Source of the DNA: Avichristensenella sp031549905
GTDB taxonomy: Bacteria; Bacillota; Clostridia; Christensenellales; Aristaeellaceae
Assembly: GCA_031549905.1 (NCBI GenBank)
Contig: JAVBPC010000004.1
Span: 1 to 51,275, forward strand
Direction of reading: 5' to 3'
DNA: 51,275 nt
Made by a program: the position numbers and the translations under genes. The notes beneath the pieces were generated by a model. The model saw nothing but the letters and a program-made list of their open reading frames with translations, was not told the origin of the DNA and made no database searches. Of this stretch, positions 1 to 8,425 are shown one piece after another (position 1 is the first letter of the stretch; every line of letters begins with the position of its first letter).

Positions 1-248
1 TGGGCGACGAAATCGAGTTCAAGGAAGATGGGATTATCAAGCAGCGCGCGGCGGAAGTGCTGGAAAAGGCGACCGACCTGCTGACGGAAATTGAGTCGCT
101 TGGCCTGTTTGCGACGCTGGAAAAGGGCATTTTCGCGGGCATCAGGCGCGGCCGCGACGCGGGCAAGGGCCTATCCGGCGTGGTGCAAAAGAGCGGGGCG
201 TATGTCAACCCGTTCCTGACGCTGTTTCAAGGAGGCGAAAAAGCATGA
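1..248 (+). CDS. kamD: Lysine 5,6-aminomutase alpha subunit, C-terminal fragment
   Basis: This is the 3' end of a gene cut by the window edge; the frame is open from base 3 and ends with TGA at 246-248. About 81 C-terminal residues are present, ending in a stretch that reads GAYVNPFLTLFQ. The identification rests mainly on context: the stop overlaps by four bases (ATGA) the start of an unmistakable beta subunit (kamE), and alpha and beta subunits are normally adjacent and coupled in this order. The alpha subunit forms the TIM-barrel half of the adenosylcobalamin- and PLP-dependent enzyme that moves the terminal amino group of beta-lysine or D-lysine to carbon 5 in lysine fermentation. No catalytic residues lie in the visible part. 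Confidence 0.75.
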   Translation, partial: GDEIEFKEDGIIKQRAAEVLEKATDLLTEIESLGLFATLEKGIFAGIRRGRDAGKGLSGVVQKSGAYVNPFLTLFQGGEKA

Positions 249-1036
249 GCGGCGGCCTGTACAGCACGACCAAGCGCGACTATGACGCGCACCTGGATTT
301 GACGCGGGTGAAGGCGTACGGCGATACGATGAACGACGGCAAGGTGCAGGTCAGCTTCACGCTGCCCGTGGCGAACGATGACCGCGGCGTGGAAGCCGCG
401 CGCGAGCTTGCCAAGAAGATGGGCCTTGTAGAGCCGAACGTCGCCTGCGCAAAGCCGCTGGACGAGGGTTTCACGTTTTATGTGGTATACGGCTCCTGCG
501 CGCACACGGTGGATTACACCGCCATCCGCGTGCAGTCGGTGGAGCAGGTCGTTATGGATATGGACGAATGCGACCGGTTCATCGAGGAACACTTCGGGCG
601 AAAGCTCGTGGTGGTCGGCGCGTGCACGGGCACCGATGCGCACACCGTGGGCATCGATGCCATCATGAACCGCAAGGGTTTCGCGGGTCATTACGGCCTG
701 GAGCGCTACAACATGATTGACGCGCACAACCTGGGCGCGCAGGTGCCCAACGAGGTGTTCGTGCAGAAAGCGATCGAGCTGAACGCGGATGTGCTGTTGG
801 TATCCCAGACGGTGACGCAGAAGGACATCCACATACAGAACCTGACGGAACTGATCGAACTGCTGGAGGCCGAAGGCGTGCGCAGCCGGTTCCTGACGAT
901 CTGCGGCGGTGCCAGGATCACGCACGAACTGGCCAAGGAGCTTGGGTACGACGCGGGTTTCGGCCCCGGCAAGTACGCGGACGATGTGGCGACATTCGCC
1001 GCCAAAACGCTGGCCGACCAAAGGGAGGGGGCGTAG
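245..1036 (+). CDS. kamE: Lysine 5,6-aminomutase beta subunit (B12- and PLP-binding)
   Basis: This 263-residue protein is the cofactor-carrying subunit of lysine 5,6-aminomutase, which acts in the cytoplasm on beta-lysine (giving 3,5-diaminohexanoate) or D-lysine. The cobalamin motif D-x-H-x-x-G is present as Asp131-Ala-His133-Thr-Val-Gly136, where the histidine replaces dimethylbenzimidazole as the lower ligand. Lys144, in NRKG, is at the position of the lysine that binds PLP in the characterised clostridial enzyme; both numbers match that enzyme exactly. The C-terminal part has the Rossmann-like B12 domain ending in a glycine-rich GFGPGKYADDV segment. The ATG overlaps the kamD stop, so the two are translationally coupled. 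Crotonase follows after 3 bases. Confidence 0.93.
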   Translation: MSGGLYSTTKRDYDAHLDLTRVKAYGDTMNDGKVQVSFTLPVANDDRGVEAARELAKKMGLVEPNVACAKPLDEGFTFYVVYGSCAHTVDYTAIRVQSVEQVVMDMDECDRFIEEHFGRKLVVVGACTGTDAHTVGIDAIMNRKGFAGHYGLERYNMIDAHNLGAQVPNEVFVQKAIELNADVLLVSQTVTQKDIHIQNLTELIELLEAEGVRSRFLTICGGARITHELAKELGYDAGFGPGKYADDVATFAAKTLADQREGA

Positions 1037-1039
1037 GGC

Positions 1040-1816
1040 ATGGCGCTGGTATCCATTGAAAAGCAAGGGCATGTGGCGCTGGTGACCCTGCGCCGCCCCG
1101 AAGCGCTTAACGCGCTGAACGGCGCGCTGCTTGGCGCGCTGGATGAAGCGGTAGCGGCCATTGGCGCGGATGACGAAATCCGCGCCGTGGTGCTGACGGG
1201 CGAGGGCAAGGCGTTCGTCGCCGGGGCGGATGTGTCGGAAATGGCCGGCATGGCATCGGAAGAAGCCGCCGCGTACGGAAGGCTTGGCACGGATATCTTC
1301 GCCCGGCTGGAAGCGCTGCCGCAGCCCGTGATTGCCGCCGTGAACGGCTTTGCGCTGGGCGGCGGGTGCGAGCTGGCGCTTGCCTGCGATATCCGCATTG
1401 CATCCGAAAAGGCGAAGTTTGCCCAGCCCGAGGTGGGCCTTGGCATCACGCCCGGCTTTGGCGGCACGCAGCGGCTGCCCCGCGCGGTGGGCATGAGCCG
1501 TGCGATGGAGATGATCCTGACCGCCCGCATGGTGGATGCGCAGGCGGCGCTTTCGATGGGGCTGGTAAGCGCCGTGTACCCGCCGGAATCGCTTTTAGAA
1601 GAGGCGATGAAGCTGGCGGAATCCATCGCGAAGGGCGCGCCGGCGGCCGTGCGCGCGGCGAAACGCGCCATGCACAAGGGAATTGCGCTTCCTTTGGATA
1701 AAGGAATAGAAGAAGAAACCGCGCTGTTTGCCGCCTGCTTCGATACAACAGACCAAAAAGAGGCGATGGCGGCCTTCGTGGAGAAAAGAAAAGCGGCGCC
1801 TTTTACGGGCAAGTAA
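1040..1816 (+). CDS. crt: Crotonase / 3-hydroxybutyryl-CoA dehydratase family
   Basis: This 258-residue enoyl-CoA hydratase-fold protein probably interconverts 3-hydroxybutyryl-CoA and crotonyl-CoA in the butyrate pathway. The oxyanion-hole loops GKAFVAGAD (residues 56-64) and FALGGGCELAL (104-114) are visible. The two catalytic glutamates of true hydratases are Glu111 (in GCELAL) and Glu131 (in QPEVGLG). Length is normal for the family. The ATG at 1040 is preceded by GGGAGGGG at 1023-1030, a good ribosome binding site lying inside the end of kamE. The gene sits between kamE and hbd, which ties lysine breakdown to C4-CoA chemistry. Substrate preference is inferred from this context; a different short-chain enoyl-CoA is possible. 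Confidence 0.88.
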   Translation: MALVSIEKQGHVALVTLRRPEALNALNGALLGALDEAVAAIGADDEIRAVVLTGEGKAFVAGADVSEMAGMASEEAAAYGRLGTDIFARLEALPQPVIAAVNGFALGGGCELALACDIRIASEKAKFAQPEVGLGITPGFGGTQRLPRAVGMSRAMEMILTARMVDAQAALSMGLVSAVYPPESLLEEAMKLAESIAKGAPAAVRAAKRAMHKGIALPLDKGIEEETALFAACFDTTDQKEAMAAFVEKRKAAPFTGK

Positions 1817-1834
1817 AGGCAGGAATTTTTCTAT

Positions 1835-1859
1835 GGCGCGTTATCTTCGAATGCGCGCC
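1835..1859. repeat. Short palindrome between crt and hbd, GGCGCG...CGCGCC type
   Basis: Stem GGCGCG at 1835-1840 and CGCGCC at 1854-1859 enclose a loop containing ATCTTCGA. The same block, with ATCTTTGA in the loop, recurs at 16286-16309 and 24461-24485. Here it lies in the 63-base gap inside an apparent operon, where it would form an RNA hairpin between the two coding regions. Confidence 0.6.
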
Positions 1860-1879
1860 GCAAACGAAAGGATTGGCAT

Positions 1880-2722
1880 ATGCAGAACATTTTTGTAGTG
1901 GGCGCGGGTACGATGGGGCTTGACATTGCGCAGGTATTCGCCGCCGCGGGGAAGCAAGTGACCGTGCGAGACATCAATGAGCAGATCATTGACAAGGCGA
2001 AAGCGGGCCTGACCAAAGGCCTTGCGCGCCGCGTGGAAAAGGGCAAACTGGAGCAGGCCGCGATGGATGCGCTGCTTTCCGCCATCCATTTTACCACGGA
2101 CTTGCAGGCCGCGAAGGATGCCAACCTTGTGGTGGAAGCAATCATCGAAAATACTGTCATAAAAAAGGAAGTTTTCGCCCAGCTGGACATGATTTGCGCC
2201 CCCGGCGCGATTTTTGCCACCAACACATCATCCATTTCCATCACCGATATTGCCACTGCGACCGGCCGCGTGGATCGGTTCATCGGCATGCACTTCTTCA
2301 ACCCCGCCACGGTCATGAAGCTGGTGGAAGTCATCCGCGGCGTGGGTACATCGGATGAAACATACGAAGCCGTGCGTGCGCTGTGCGAAGCGATCGGCAA
2401 AACGCCTGTTGAGGTGCAGGAAGCGCCCGGGTTCGTGGTCAACCGCCTGCTGATCCCCATGATCAACGAGGCGTGCTTCCTTGTGGAAGAGGGCGTGGCC
2501 ACCCCGGAAGCGATCGACCAGGCGATGAAGCTTGGCGCGAACCACCCGATGGGGCCGCTGCAGTTGGGCGACCTGGTTGGGCTAGATGTGTGCCTTGCGA
2601 TCATGGACAGCATGTACGATGAAACGCACGACCCCAAATTCCGCGCCGCCGGGCTGCTGCGCAAAATGGTGCGCGGAAAGCTGCTTGGCCGCAAGACAGG
2701 CAGGGGGTTCTATGTCTACTGA
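1880..2722 (+). CDS. hbd: 3-hydroxybutyryl-CoA dehydrogenase
   Basis: This 280-residue cytoplasmic enzyme reduces acetoacetyl-CoA to 3-hydroxybutyryl-CoA, the step before crotonase in butyrate synthesis. The N-terminal Rossmann motif GAGTMG is at residues 8-13. Asp31 at the end of beta-2 favours NAD(H). The catalytic histidine is His138 in GMHFFNP, and the downstream VNRLLIPMINEA helix is typical of the C-terminal dimerisation domain. Length is standard. The ATG at 1880 follows a modest GAAAGG site. The stop at 2720-2722 lies 11 bases inside the next gene, so the two are co-transcribed. Confidence 0.93.
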   Translation: MQNIFVVGAGTMGLDIAQVFAAAGKQVTVRDINEQIIDKAKAGLTKGLARRVEKGKLEQAAMDALLSAIHFTTDLQAAKDANLVVEAIIENTVIKKEVFAQLDMICAPGAIFATNTSSISITDIATATGRVDRFIGMHFFNPATVMKLVEVIRGVGTSDETYEAVRALCEAIGKTPVEVQEAPGFVVNRLLIPMINEACFLVEEGVATPEAIDQAMKLGANHPMGPLQLGDLVGLDVCLAIMDSMYDETHDPKFRAAGLLRKMVRGKLLGRKTGRGFYVY

Positions 2723-3908
2723 CGCTGTTTTCGATTTTGATATCATGCCTGATCGGAACGGCGTAGGCTGCGCCAAGTGGAACCGCCGCACCGATCAGGA
2801 AAAAGCGCTGGGCGTGATCCCCATGTCCATCGCGGATATGGAGTTCATGTCCCCGCCGTGCGTGATGGAAGCGCTGGCCAAAATGGCGCAGCACGGCTAT
2901 TTCGGTTACACTGACGCCGACCAACCGTATTACGACGCCGTGCGCGGCTGGATGAAGCGGCGGCATGACTTTGCCACCGAAAATGAATGGATCATCGCGG
3001 TGGGCGGCGTGGTACCCGCGCTCTCAGTGGCGGTGCGCGCGTACACCGAGCCGGGCGACAAGGTGCTGATCCAATCGCCGGTGTACTACCCCTTCCGCAT
3101 GGCGGCTGAACTAAACGGCCGCGCCGTTGTGGAAAGCCCGCTATGCCTTGGCGCGGATGACATGTATCGCATGGATTTTGACGATTTGGCGGAAAAGGCG
3201 AAAGATCCCGCCGTCAAGATGATGATCTTCTGCAGCCCGCACAACCCGGTTGGCCGCGTGTGGACGGCGGAGGAACTTAAAAAAGTGGCGGAAATTTGCC
3301 GGGAGAACGGCGTGGTGCTGATATCCGATGAGATCCATTGCGATTTGATTCTGGAGGGCAAGCACATCCCCCTGCCGCTGGCATCGCCTGAAACCCGCGA
3401 AAACATTGTGCTGCTGACATCCCCCAGCAAAACATTCAATCTGGCGGGGTTGCAGACGGCGAACGCGATCATCGAAAATGAAAAGCTTCGCCGCGCGTTC
3501 CGCGAGCGGTTGACTGCCGACGGATACAGCAACAACGCGTTTTTCGGCTACCATGCGATGATCGCCGCATACACGGACGGCGACGCATGGCTTGACGCGT
3601 TGATTGCATATTTGCGCGAAAATTTCCATTTTTTCAAAAATTGGCTCGAAGAAAACTTTCCGCTGATGCGTCTGATGCCTGTACAGGGCACATACCTTGC
3701 CTGGACGGACTGCAGGGCGATGGGCATGACGGATGAGGCGCTTGCGAAGTTTGTGCGCGGGGATGCGCTGCTCTTCCTGGATGAGGGCACGATGTTCGGC
3801 CCAGGGGGGGAGGGGTTCCTCAGGTGGAACCTGGCGCTGCCGCGGCAGGCACTTAAGGAAGCAATGGAGCGCATGCTGGAAGCATGGAAAAGGCAAAAAC
3901 AAGTATAA
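2712..3908 (+). CDS. patB: PatB/MalY-type PLP enzyme (C-S lyase or aminotransferase)
   Basis: This 398-residue fold-type I PLP enzyme belongs to the MalY/PatB group, whose members mostly cleave cystathionine and other cysteine conjugates to pyruvate, ammonia and a thiol. Visible landmarks are MSIADMEF (38-45), SPHNPVGRVW (175-184), the SDEIHCDL segment with the PLP-contacting Asp206, and Schiff-base Lys240 in TSPSKTFNLAGL. The ATG at 2712 was chosen over upstream starts because the protein then begins at the normal family N-terminus and CAGGGGG lies just before it. It overlaps hbd by 11 bases. A role in the lysine/butyrate pathway is not obvious; it may recycle sulfur or act as a transaminase. 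Confidence 0.85.
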   Translation: MSTDAVFDFDIMPDRNGVGCAKWNRRTDQEKALGVIPMSIADMEFMSPPCVMEALAKMAQHGYFGYTDADQPYYDAVRGWMKRRHDFATENEWIIAVGGVVPALSVAVRAYTEPGDKVLIQSPVYYPFRMAAELNGRAVVESPLCLGADDMYRMDFDDLAEKAKDPAVKMMIFCSPHNPVGRVWTAEELKKVAEICRENGVVLISDEIHCDLILEGKHIPLPLASPETRENIVLLTSPSKTFNLAGLQTANAIIENEKLRRAFRERLTADGYSNNAFFGYHAMIAAYTDGDAWLDALIAYLRENFHFFKNWLEENFPLMRLMPVQGTYLAWTDCRAMGMTDEALAKFVRGDALLFLDEGTMFGPGGEGFLRWNLALPRQALKEAMERMLEAWKRQKQV

Positions 3909-3945
3909 ACAATGTGTAAAAACCGCACGCACCAACTGTTTGCCA

Positions 3946-3974
3946 TTGAAACCGCTTCTTCCGGGTGGTATACT
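3946..3974 (+). promoter_or_regulatory. Promoter for the DUF951-lepB pair
   Basis: The -35 box TTGAAA is at 3946-3951 and the -10 box TATACT at 3969-3974, separated by 17 bases. TGG just before the -10 box makes it an extended -10. The first start codon is 20 bases further on. Confidence 0.75.
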
Positions 3975-3993
3975 GTGCTTTGGAGGTGCCCGT

Positions 3994-4227
3994 ATGGAGG
4001 ATATTCAATTGGGGGATATTGTCGAGATGCGCAAGCCCCACCCCTGCGGCAGCCGCCAGTGGACGGTCATCCGCACCGGCGCGGATATCAAAATCCGCTG
4101 CCAGGTGTGCCAGCGAATTGTGATGATGGACCGTGAAACATTCGTAAAGCGCAGGCGTATGCTGCTTGAAAGGCCGGGCGCGAATCTTCCAAATCGCGCC
4201 AATCAGGAAGGAGACGGAACCCTATGA
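3994..4227 (+). CDS. DUF951 family small protein
   Basis: This 77-residue protein starts with MEDIQLGDIVEMRKPHPCGS, the recognisable opening of the DUF951 family found across Bacillota. Four features stand out: the HPCGS motif, a CQVC pair that could bind metal, a beta-rich core, and a basic KRRRMLLE tail that could contact nucleic acid. The function is unknown. The ATG at 3994 has GGAGGT (3982-3987) upstream and a strong promoter close by. Its stop overlaps the lepB start (ATGA), so it is translationally coupled to signal peptidase. Confidence 0.85.
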   Translation: MEDIQLGDIVEMRKPHPCGSRQWTVIRTGADIKIRCQVCQRIVMMDRETFVKRRRMLLERPGANLPNRANQEGDGTL

Positions 4228-4814
4228 CCGACATGCCAGGCCGTACTGACACGGTGGAACCCGCCCAGGCGGAAGCCCCTGAGAAAGCGAAGAAAAAAAG
4301 CGTGGGACGCGAAATATTCGAATGGGTGATGGTATTTGTCGTGGCGGTGGGCGCGGCGCTGCTGATCCGCACATTCATCTTTGAGCCGGTGCGCGTAGAC
4401 GGCGGTTCGATGCTGGAAACGCTGCATGACAACGAATACATGATCGTTACCAAGTATCAGTACCTGTTCGGCGACCCGGAGCGGTTTGATGTCGTTATCT
4501 GCCATTACCCGGACCGCGGCAACACCAACTTCGTCAAGCGCGTGGTGGGCCTGCCCGGCGATACCGTCTCCATGCACGACCAGACGCTGTTCATCAACGG
4601 CGAGGCGGTGGATGAGGACTACATCACCCACAAGATCAACTACACGATGGGCGAGATCACGCTGGGCGAAGATGAATACTTCGTGCTGGGCGATAACCGT
4701 TCCAATTCCAACGACAGTCACAGCCAGAGCGTGGGCCCGCTCAAGCGCGACCAGATCAAAGGCCAAGTGCGTCTGGTAGCCTGGCCGCTGTCCGAGTTTA
4801 GAACCATCGAGTAA
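4224..4814 (+). CDS. lepB: Signal peptidase I
   Basis: This 196-residue membrane-bound serine/lysine protease removes signal peptides from Sec- and Tat-exported proteins. It has a charged cytoplasmic N-terminus, one transmembrane helix at about 32-52, the catalytic Ser62 in GGSMLETL and the general-base Lys105 in FVKRVVGLPGD. The conserved box GDNRSNSNDS follows near residue 155. The usual arginine after DS is histidine here (DSHSQS). A single N-terminal helix is the Gram-positive type. It is coupled to the DUF951 gene and followed by a strong terminator. Confidence 0.95.
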   Translation: MTDMPGRTDTVEPAQAEAPEKAKKKSVGREIFEWVMVFVVAVGAALLIRTFIFEPVRVDGGSMLETLHDNEYMIVTKYQYLFGDPERFDVVICHYPDRGNTNFVKRVVGLPGDTVSMHDQTLFINGEAVDEDYITHKINYTMGEITLGEDEYFVLGDNRSNSNDSHSQSVGPLKRDQIKGQVRLVAWPLSEFRTIE

Positions 4815-4832
4815 CCGTGCCAAGTAACCAAA

Positions 4833-4867
4833 CCGTCCGCATGTTGTGATATGCGGGCGGTTTTTTT
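4833..4867 (+). terminator. Rho-independent terminator after lepB
   Basis: Ten-base stem arms CCGTCCGCAT (4833-4842) and ATGCGGGCGG (4851-4860), pairing with one G-T, are followed by seven T residues. Confidence 0.9.
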
Positions 4868-4920
4868 GTGTGCTTTGTAACAAAATCTTACCTAGAGAGG
4901 TATTTTTTTACGAAATAGGG

Positions 4921-4949
4921 TTGACATAGACATAAAGTTGTAATATATT
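4921..4949 (+). promoter_or_regulatory. Promoter of the SH3/peptidoglycan-binding protein gene
   Basis: Consensus TTGACA at 4921-4926, a 17-base spacer, then TATATT at 4944-4949. The ribosome binding site TAGGAGGA follows, ahead of the ATG at 4985. This is one of the best promoters in the window. Confidence 0.85.
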
Positions 4950-4984
4950 GAACCTACTAAGCTCTGGGTATAGGAGGATAGGCA

Positions 4985-6004
4985 ATGATTCGCAAAGGTA
5001 TCGTGTGGGTGTTGGTACTGGTATCTCTCATGGGGTCGATGATCCAGACGGCAAGTGCGGATACTGTGGGATATGTGACATCCACGGGCCTCAACATCCG
5101 CCGTGAACCAGATGCGAGCAAGGATAATGTCCTTCGTTGCGCTACCAACGGCGATAAGCTTACCATCATTAAGACCGTCGGTACATGGTACTATGTAAAG
5201 TTTAACGAATCCGTTTACGGATATGTGGACAAGCGATACGTTTCCACCAGCTCTTCCGGTTCCGGTTCCTCCAGCGGTTCCAGCGCCGCGGATGAGAATT
5301 TGCCCTCCAAGGTCTCCGATCTGGGCGATGCCCCGGCGACCAGCAAAAAGGGCGATCGTAACGATCATGTTAAGAAATTGCAACAGGCGCTGAAAATTAT
5401 GGGCTACCATGCCGGCAAGTGTGACGGCATCTATGGCGACGGCACCGTGGAATCGGTTAAGAAGTTTCAGCGCGCGAAGGGCCTGACGGCCGACGGCATT
5501 GCCGGCAAGGTCACCATCAAGCTGATCTTTGGCGAAGACGCGGCAAACGCCGGCAGTTCCAGCGGCTCCGGTTCTGGTTCAGGCACTACCGGCACCAAGA
5601 CTGAGATTCTGGACTGGTTTAAGGACAAGGTTAGCTCGATTATTCCTCAGGGTACCTATTTCACCATCAAAGATGTGAGAACCGGCAGCACTTTCCGCGC
5701 CAAGCACCTGTTCGGCGCCAACCATATGGACGCCGAGCCCCTGACCAAGGATGACACCGCCAAGATGAAGGCGATTTATGGCGGCGTTTGGAGCTGGGAC
5801 CGCCGGGCCATCCTGATCCTGTGCAACGGGCGGGTATTCGCCGCATCGATGAACGGCATGCCCCACGGTGAGCAGAGCATCTACGATAACAGCTTTGACG
5901 GTCAGTTCTGCATCCATTTCGTCAACAGCAAAACGCACGGAACATCCAATGTGGACCCGGATCATCAATACTGCATCACAGTCGCCGGGAAGGCTACCTG
6001 GTAA
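4985..6004 (+). CDS. Secreted SH3b and peptidoglycan-binding protein with uncharacterised C-terminal domain
   Basis: This 339-residue exported protein has a Sec signal peptide (1-25, cleavage after TASA), a bacterial SH3 domain (about 27-87, LNIRREPDASKDN), a serine/glycine linker, a PG_binding_1 repeat (123-181, with GDRNDHVKKLQQAL and DGIYGDGTVESVKKFQ), a second Ser/Gly linker and a C-terminal domain (about 207-339). That last domain holds MNGMPHGEQ, GQFCIHFVNSKTHGT and VDPDHQYC, so Cys309, His294, His311, His318 and His327 are candidate catalytic or metal-binding residues. It is probably wall-attached; whether it hydrolyses or remodels the wall cannot be told. It is a single-gene unit with its own promoter and terminator. 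Confidence 0.85.
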   Translation: MIRKGIVWVLVLVSLMGSMIQTASADTVGYVTSTGLNIRREPDASKDNVLRCATNGDKLTIIKTVGTWYYVKFNESVYGYVDKRYVSTSSSGSGSSSGSSAADENLPSKVSDLGDAPATSKKGDRNDHVKKLQQALKIMGYHAGKCDGIYGDGTVESVKKFQRAKGLTADGIAGKVTIKLIFGEDAANAGSSSGSGSGSGTTGTKTEILDWFKDKVSSIIPQGTYFTIKDVRTGSTFRAKHLFGANHMDAEPLTKDDTAKMKAIYGGVWSWDRRAILILCNGRVFAASMNGMPHGEQSIYDNSFDGQFCIHFVNSKTHGTSNVDPDHQYCITVAGKATW

Positions 6005-6030
6005 GCTAAAAGCGCTGTTTCGGATAGCAT

Positions 6031-6064
6031 CCCCTCTGCACGCTAGCGCAGAGGGGTCTTTCTT
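6031..6064 (+). terminator. Rho-independent terminator
   Basis: Stem CCCCTCTGC (6031-6039) pairs with GCAGAGGGG (6048-6056), followed by TCTTTCTTTT. Confidence 0.88.
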
Positions 6065-6100
6065 TTATCCAATTGGTTTCTTTCCGCCCGCGCCTTTTTG

Positions 6101-6109
6101 TGGTATACT
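6101..6109 (+). promoter_or_regulatory. Extended -10 promoter for the GH65 operon
   Basis: TGGTATACT at 6101-6109 is an extended -10 element. No good -35 box sits at the right distance (TTTCCG at 6081-6086 is the nearest), so an activator may be needed. The start codon is 31 bases downstream. Confidence 0.5.
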
Positions 6110-6139
6110 CACGTTATTATGAAGCAAGGAGCGGATTCC

Positions 6140-8425
6140 ATGAAGACGCTGATGGCCATCCACCCCTGGATGCTGATCGAAGATACGCTGCACCGGGAGG
6201 ATATGCGCCTGGCCGAATCGCTGACGTCGCTTGGCAACGCGCACTTTGGCATGCGCGGCAATTTTGAAGAGCAATACACCGGGGATACCCACCGCGGCAC
6301 ATACCTTGCCGGCGTGTGGTTCCCGGATAAGACGCGCGTGGGGTGGTGGAAGAACGGCTACCCCGCGTATTTTGGCAAGGTCATCAACGCGGTGAACCTG
6401 CTGGAAATCGGCGTTACGGTGAACGGTGAGGCCATTGATCTGGGGAAAAACGAGGTGCTTTCCTACCGGCGGGAACTGGATATGGAGCATGGCCTGCTGC
6501 ACCGCGAGGCCACGGTGCGCCTTGCCGGCGGCACGGTCAAGATTGAGGTAGAGCGCTTTCTTTCCATTGTGCGCAAGGAAGTGCTGGCGATCCGCTATCT
6601 GGTAACGCCCAGCTACCCGGCGACGGTGCGCTTTACCCCCGCTATTGACGCGAACGTGCGCAATGAGGACAGCAATTACAACGAGACATTCTGGGAGATG
6701 CTGGATGCCCGCCGCGAGGATGATGCTGCGTATATCCTTACGCAAACACGCGAGAATCCGTTCGGCACGCCGCGCTTTACCGTATGCGCCGCGATGGATG
6801 TGCCTGAAAACACAAACGTATGCGCAAGTGAAGGCCGCGTTTCGGCGGAAACAGCGCACACGGTTGCCGCCGGTGAAACAGCGGAAATCGTGAAAATAAC
6901 AGCCGTGGATACCTCCCGGAACCACGAAACAGGCGTTGCGCTGACCGCGCATGTGCTGTCAGCGCTTTCCGCCGCGAAAGCGGAAGGGTACGGCCCGCTC
7001 CGGCAGGCGCACGCCGCCGCATGGCGCGCCCGGTGGGATCACATGGATGTGCGCATAGACGGAGACGACGCCGCGCAGCAGGGCATCCGCTTCAACCTGT
7101 TTCAGATGTTTTCCACCTATGACGGCACGGACCCGCGCCTGAACATCGGCCCCAAGGGGTTTACCGGCGAAAAATATGGCGGGGCGACCTATTGGGATAC
7201 CGAGATGTTTTGCCTGCCGATGATCCTGTCCGTGATGCCCAAAGAGGCGGCCGAGAGCCTGCTGCTCTACCGCTATCTGCACCTGGAAAAAGCGAAGGAG
7301 AACGCGAACAAGCTGGGCGTGAAAGGCGCGCTGTACCCGATGGTCACCTTCACCGGCGAAGAATGCCACAACGAATGGGAGATTACATTCGAGGAGATCC
7401 ACCGAAACGCGGCCATCTTCTATGCTATTTTCATGGTGCAGCAGTACAACGGCGATGATCAGCAGTTGCGCCGCTACGGCCTGCCGGTGATGCTGGAAAT
7501 CTGCCGCTACTGGGAGGGCCGCATTACCTGGAACCCGGGCCGCCACCACGCGATGATCTTGGGCGTGACCGGGCCCAACGAATATGAGAACAACGTAAAC
7601 AACAACTGGTACACCAACCGCATGGCAAAGTTTTGCCTGGAGCAGTTTGTGGAGTATGTGAACACCGTAATTGGGATGACCGCCGCATGCCGCGCAGGTT
7701 CCAGCGAGCAGGAGATCGCCAGGTTTGAGAAAATCGCGAAGGCGATGTACCTGCCGGAAGACAGAAAGCTTGGCGTGTTTTTGCAGCAGGATGGGTTCCT
7801 GGACAAGGCGCTGATCCCGGCGGATAAGCTGCCGCCCGAGGAGCGGCCCATCAACCAACACTGGTCGTGGGACCGCATCCTGCGCTCGTGCTACATCAAG
7901 CAGGCGGATACGCTCCAGGGGTTGTATTGCCTGCGCCATCTGTACGATACCGAAACCATTCGCCGCAATTTTGAGTTTTATGAGCCGCTGACTGTGCACG
8001 AGAGCAGCCTTTCCTCATCGATTCACGCGATCCTGGCCGCGGATATCGGCCAGTGGGATAAGGCGGTGGAGATGTACCGCCGCACCGCGCGCCTTGATCT
8101 TGACAACGTGAATAACGATACGGAGGATGGTCTGCACATCACATCCATGTGCGGCAGCTGGATGGCGATCGTCAAAGGGTTTGCCGGGCTGCGTACGGAG
8201 GACGGCACGCTGACGCTTTCCCCGCATGTGCCGCCCGCGTTCCGCTCGTTCGGGTTCACCATCGGCTACCAGGGGCGGCGCATCGCATTTGATGTGGCGG
8301 ATGGGGATATCACGGCCACGCTGCTGGAAGGCCCGCCGCTGGCGGTGCAGGTGTACGGCGAATATAGGGTGCTGGAGCGCAGCCGCAATGCGGCAATCAA
8401 GAAACCAAAGGGAGGTGCCCAATGA
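6140..8425 (+). CDS. Glycoside hydrolase family 65 phosphorylase (maltose/kojibiose type)
   Basis: This 761-residue cytoplasmic enzyme uses phosphate to split an alpha-linked glucose disaccharide into glucose and beta-glucose 1-phosphate. The catalytic acid is Glu481 in VTGPNEYENNVNNNWYTN, close in number to Glu487 of Lactobacillus brevis maltose phosphorylase. A conserved HESSLSSSIHA segment supplies the phosphate site. The N-terminal beta-sandwich, (alpha/alpha)6 barrel and C-terminal lid fit the length. The ATG at 6140 was preferred to upstream in-frame codons because AAGGAGCGG precedes it and the protein then begins at the family start. The stop overlaps pgmB (ATGA), which confirms a beta-glucose 1-phosphate product. 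Maltose, kojibiose, nigerose and trehalose specificities cannot be separated here. Confidence 0.9.
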   Translation: MKTLMAIHPWMLIEDTLHREDMRLAESLTSLGNAHFGMRGNFEEQYTGDTHRGTYLAGVWFPDKTRVGWWKNGYPAYFGKVINAVNLLEIGVTVNGEAIDLGKNEVLSYRRELDMEHGLLHREATVRLAGGTVKIEVERFLSIVRKEVLAIRYLVTPSYPATVRFTPAIDANVRNEDSNYNETFWEMLDARREDDAAYILTQTRENPFGTPRFTVCAAMDVPENTNVCASEGRVSAETAHTVAAGETAEIVKITAVDTSRNHETGVALTAHVLSALSAAKAEGYGPLRQAHAAAWRARWDHMDVRIDGDDAAQQGIRFNLFQMFSTYDGTDPRLNIGPKGFTGEKYGGATYWDTEMFCLPMILSVMPKEAAESLLLYRYLHLEKAKENANKLGVKGALYPMVTFTGEECHNEWEITFEEIHRNAAIFYAIFMVQQYNGDDQQLRRYGLPVMLEICRYWEGRITWNPGRHHAMILGVTGPNEYENNVNNNWYTNRMAKFCLEQFVEYVNTVIGMTAACRAGSSEQEIARFEKIAKAMYLPEDRKLGVFLQQDGFLDKALIPADKLPPEERPINQHWSWDRILRSCYIKQADTLQGLYCLRHLYDTETIRRNFEFYEPLTVHESSLSSSIHAILAADIGQWDKAVEMYRRTARLDLDNVNNDTEDGLHITSMCGSWMAIVKGFAGLRTEDGTLTLSPHVPPAFRSFGFTIGYQGRRIAFDVADGDITATLLEGPPLAVQVYGEYRVLERSRNAAIKKPKGGAQ

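Noticed and set aside
227..1072. A 281-codon open frame on the minus strand opposite kamE
   Set aside because: It is a shadow of kamE caused by high G+C; its residue pattern (Arg/His/Val-rich, no domain) is not protein-like and it lacks a ribosome binding site.
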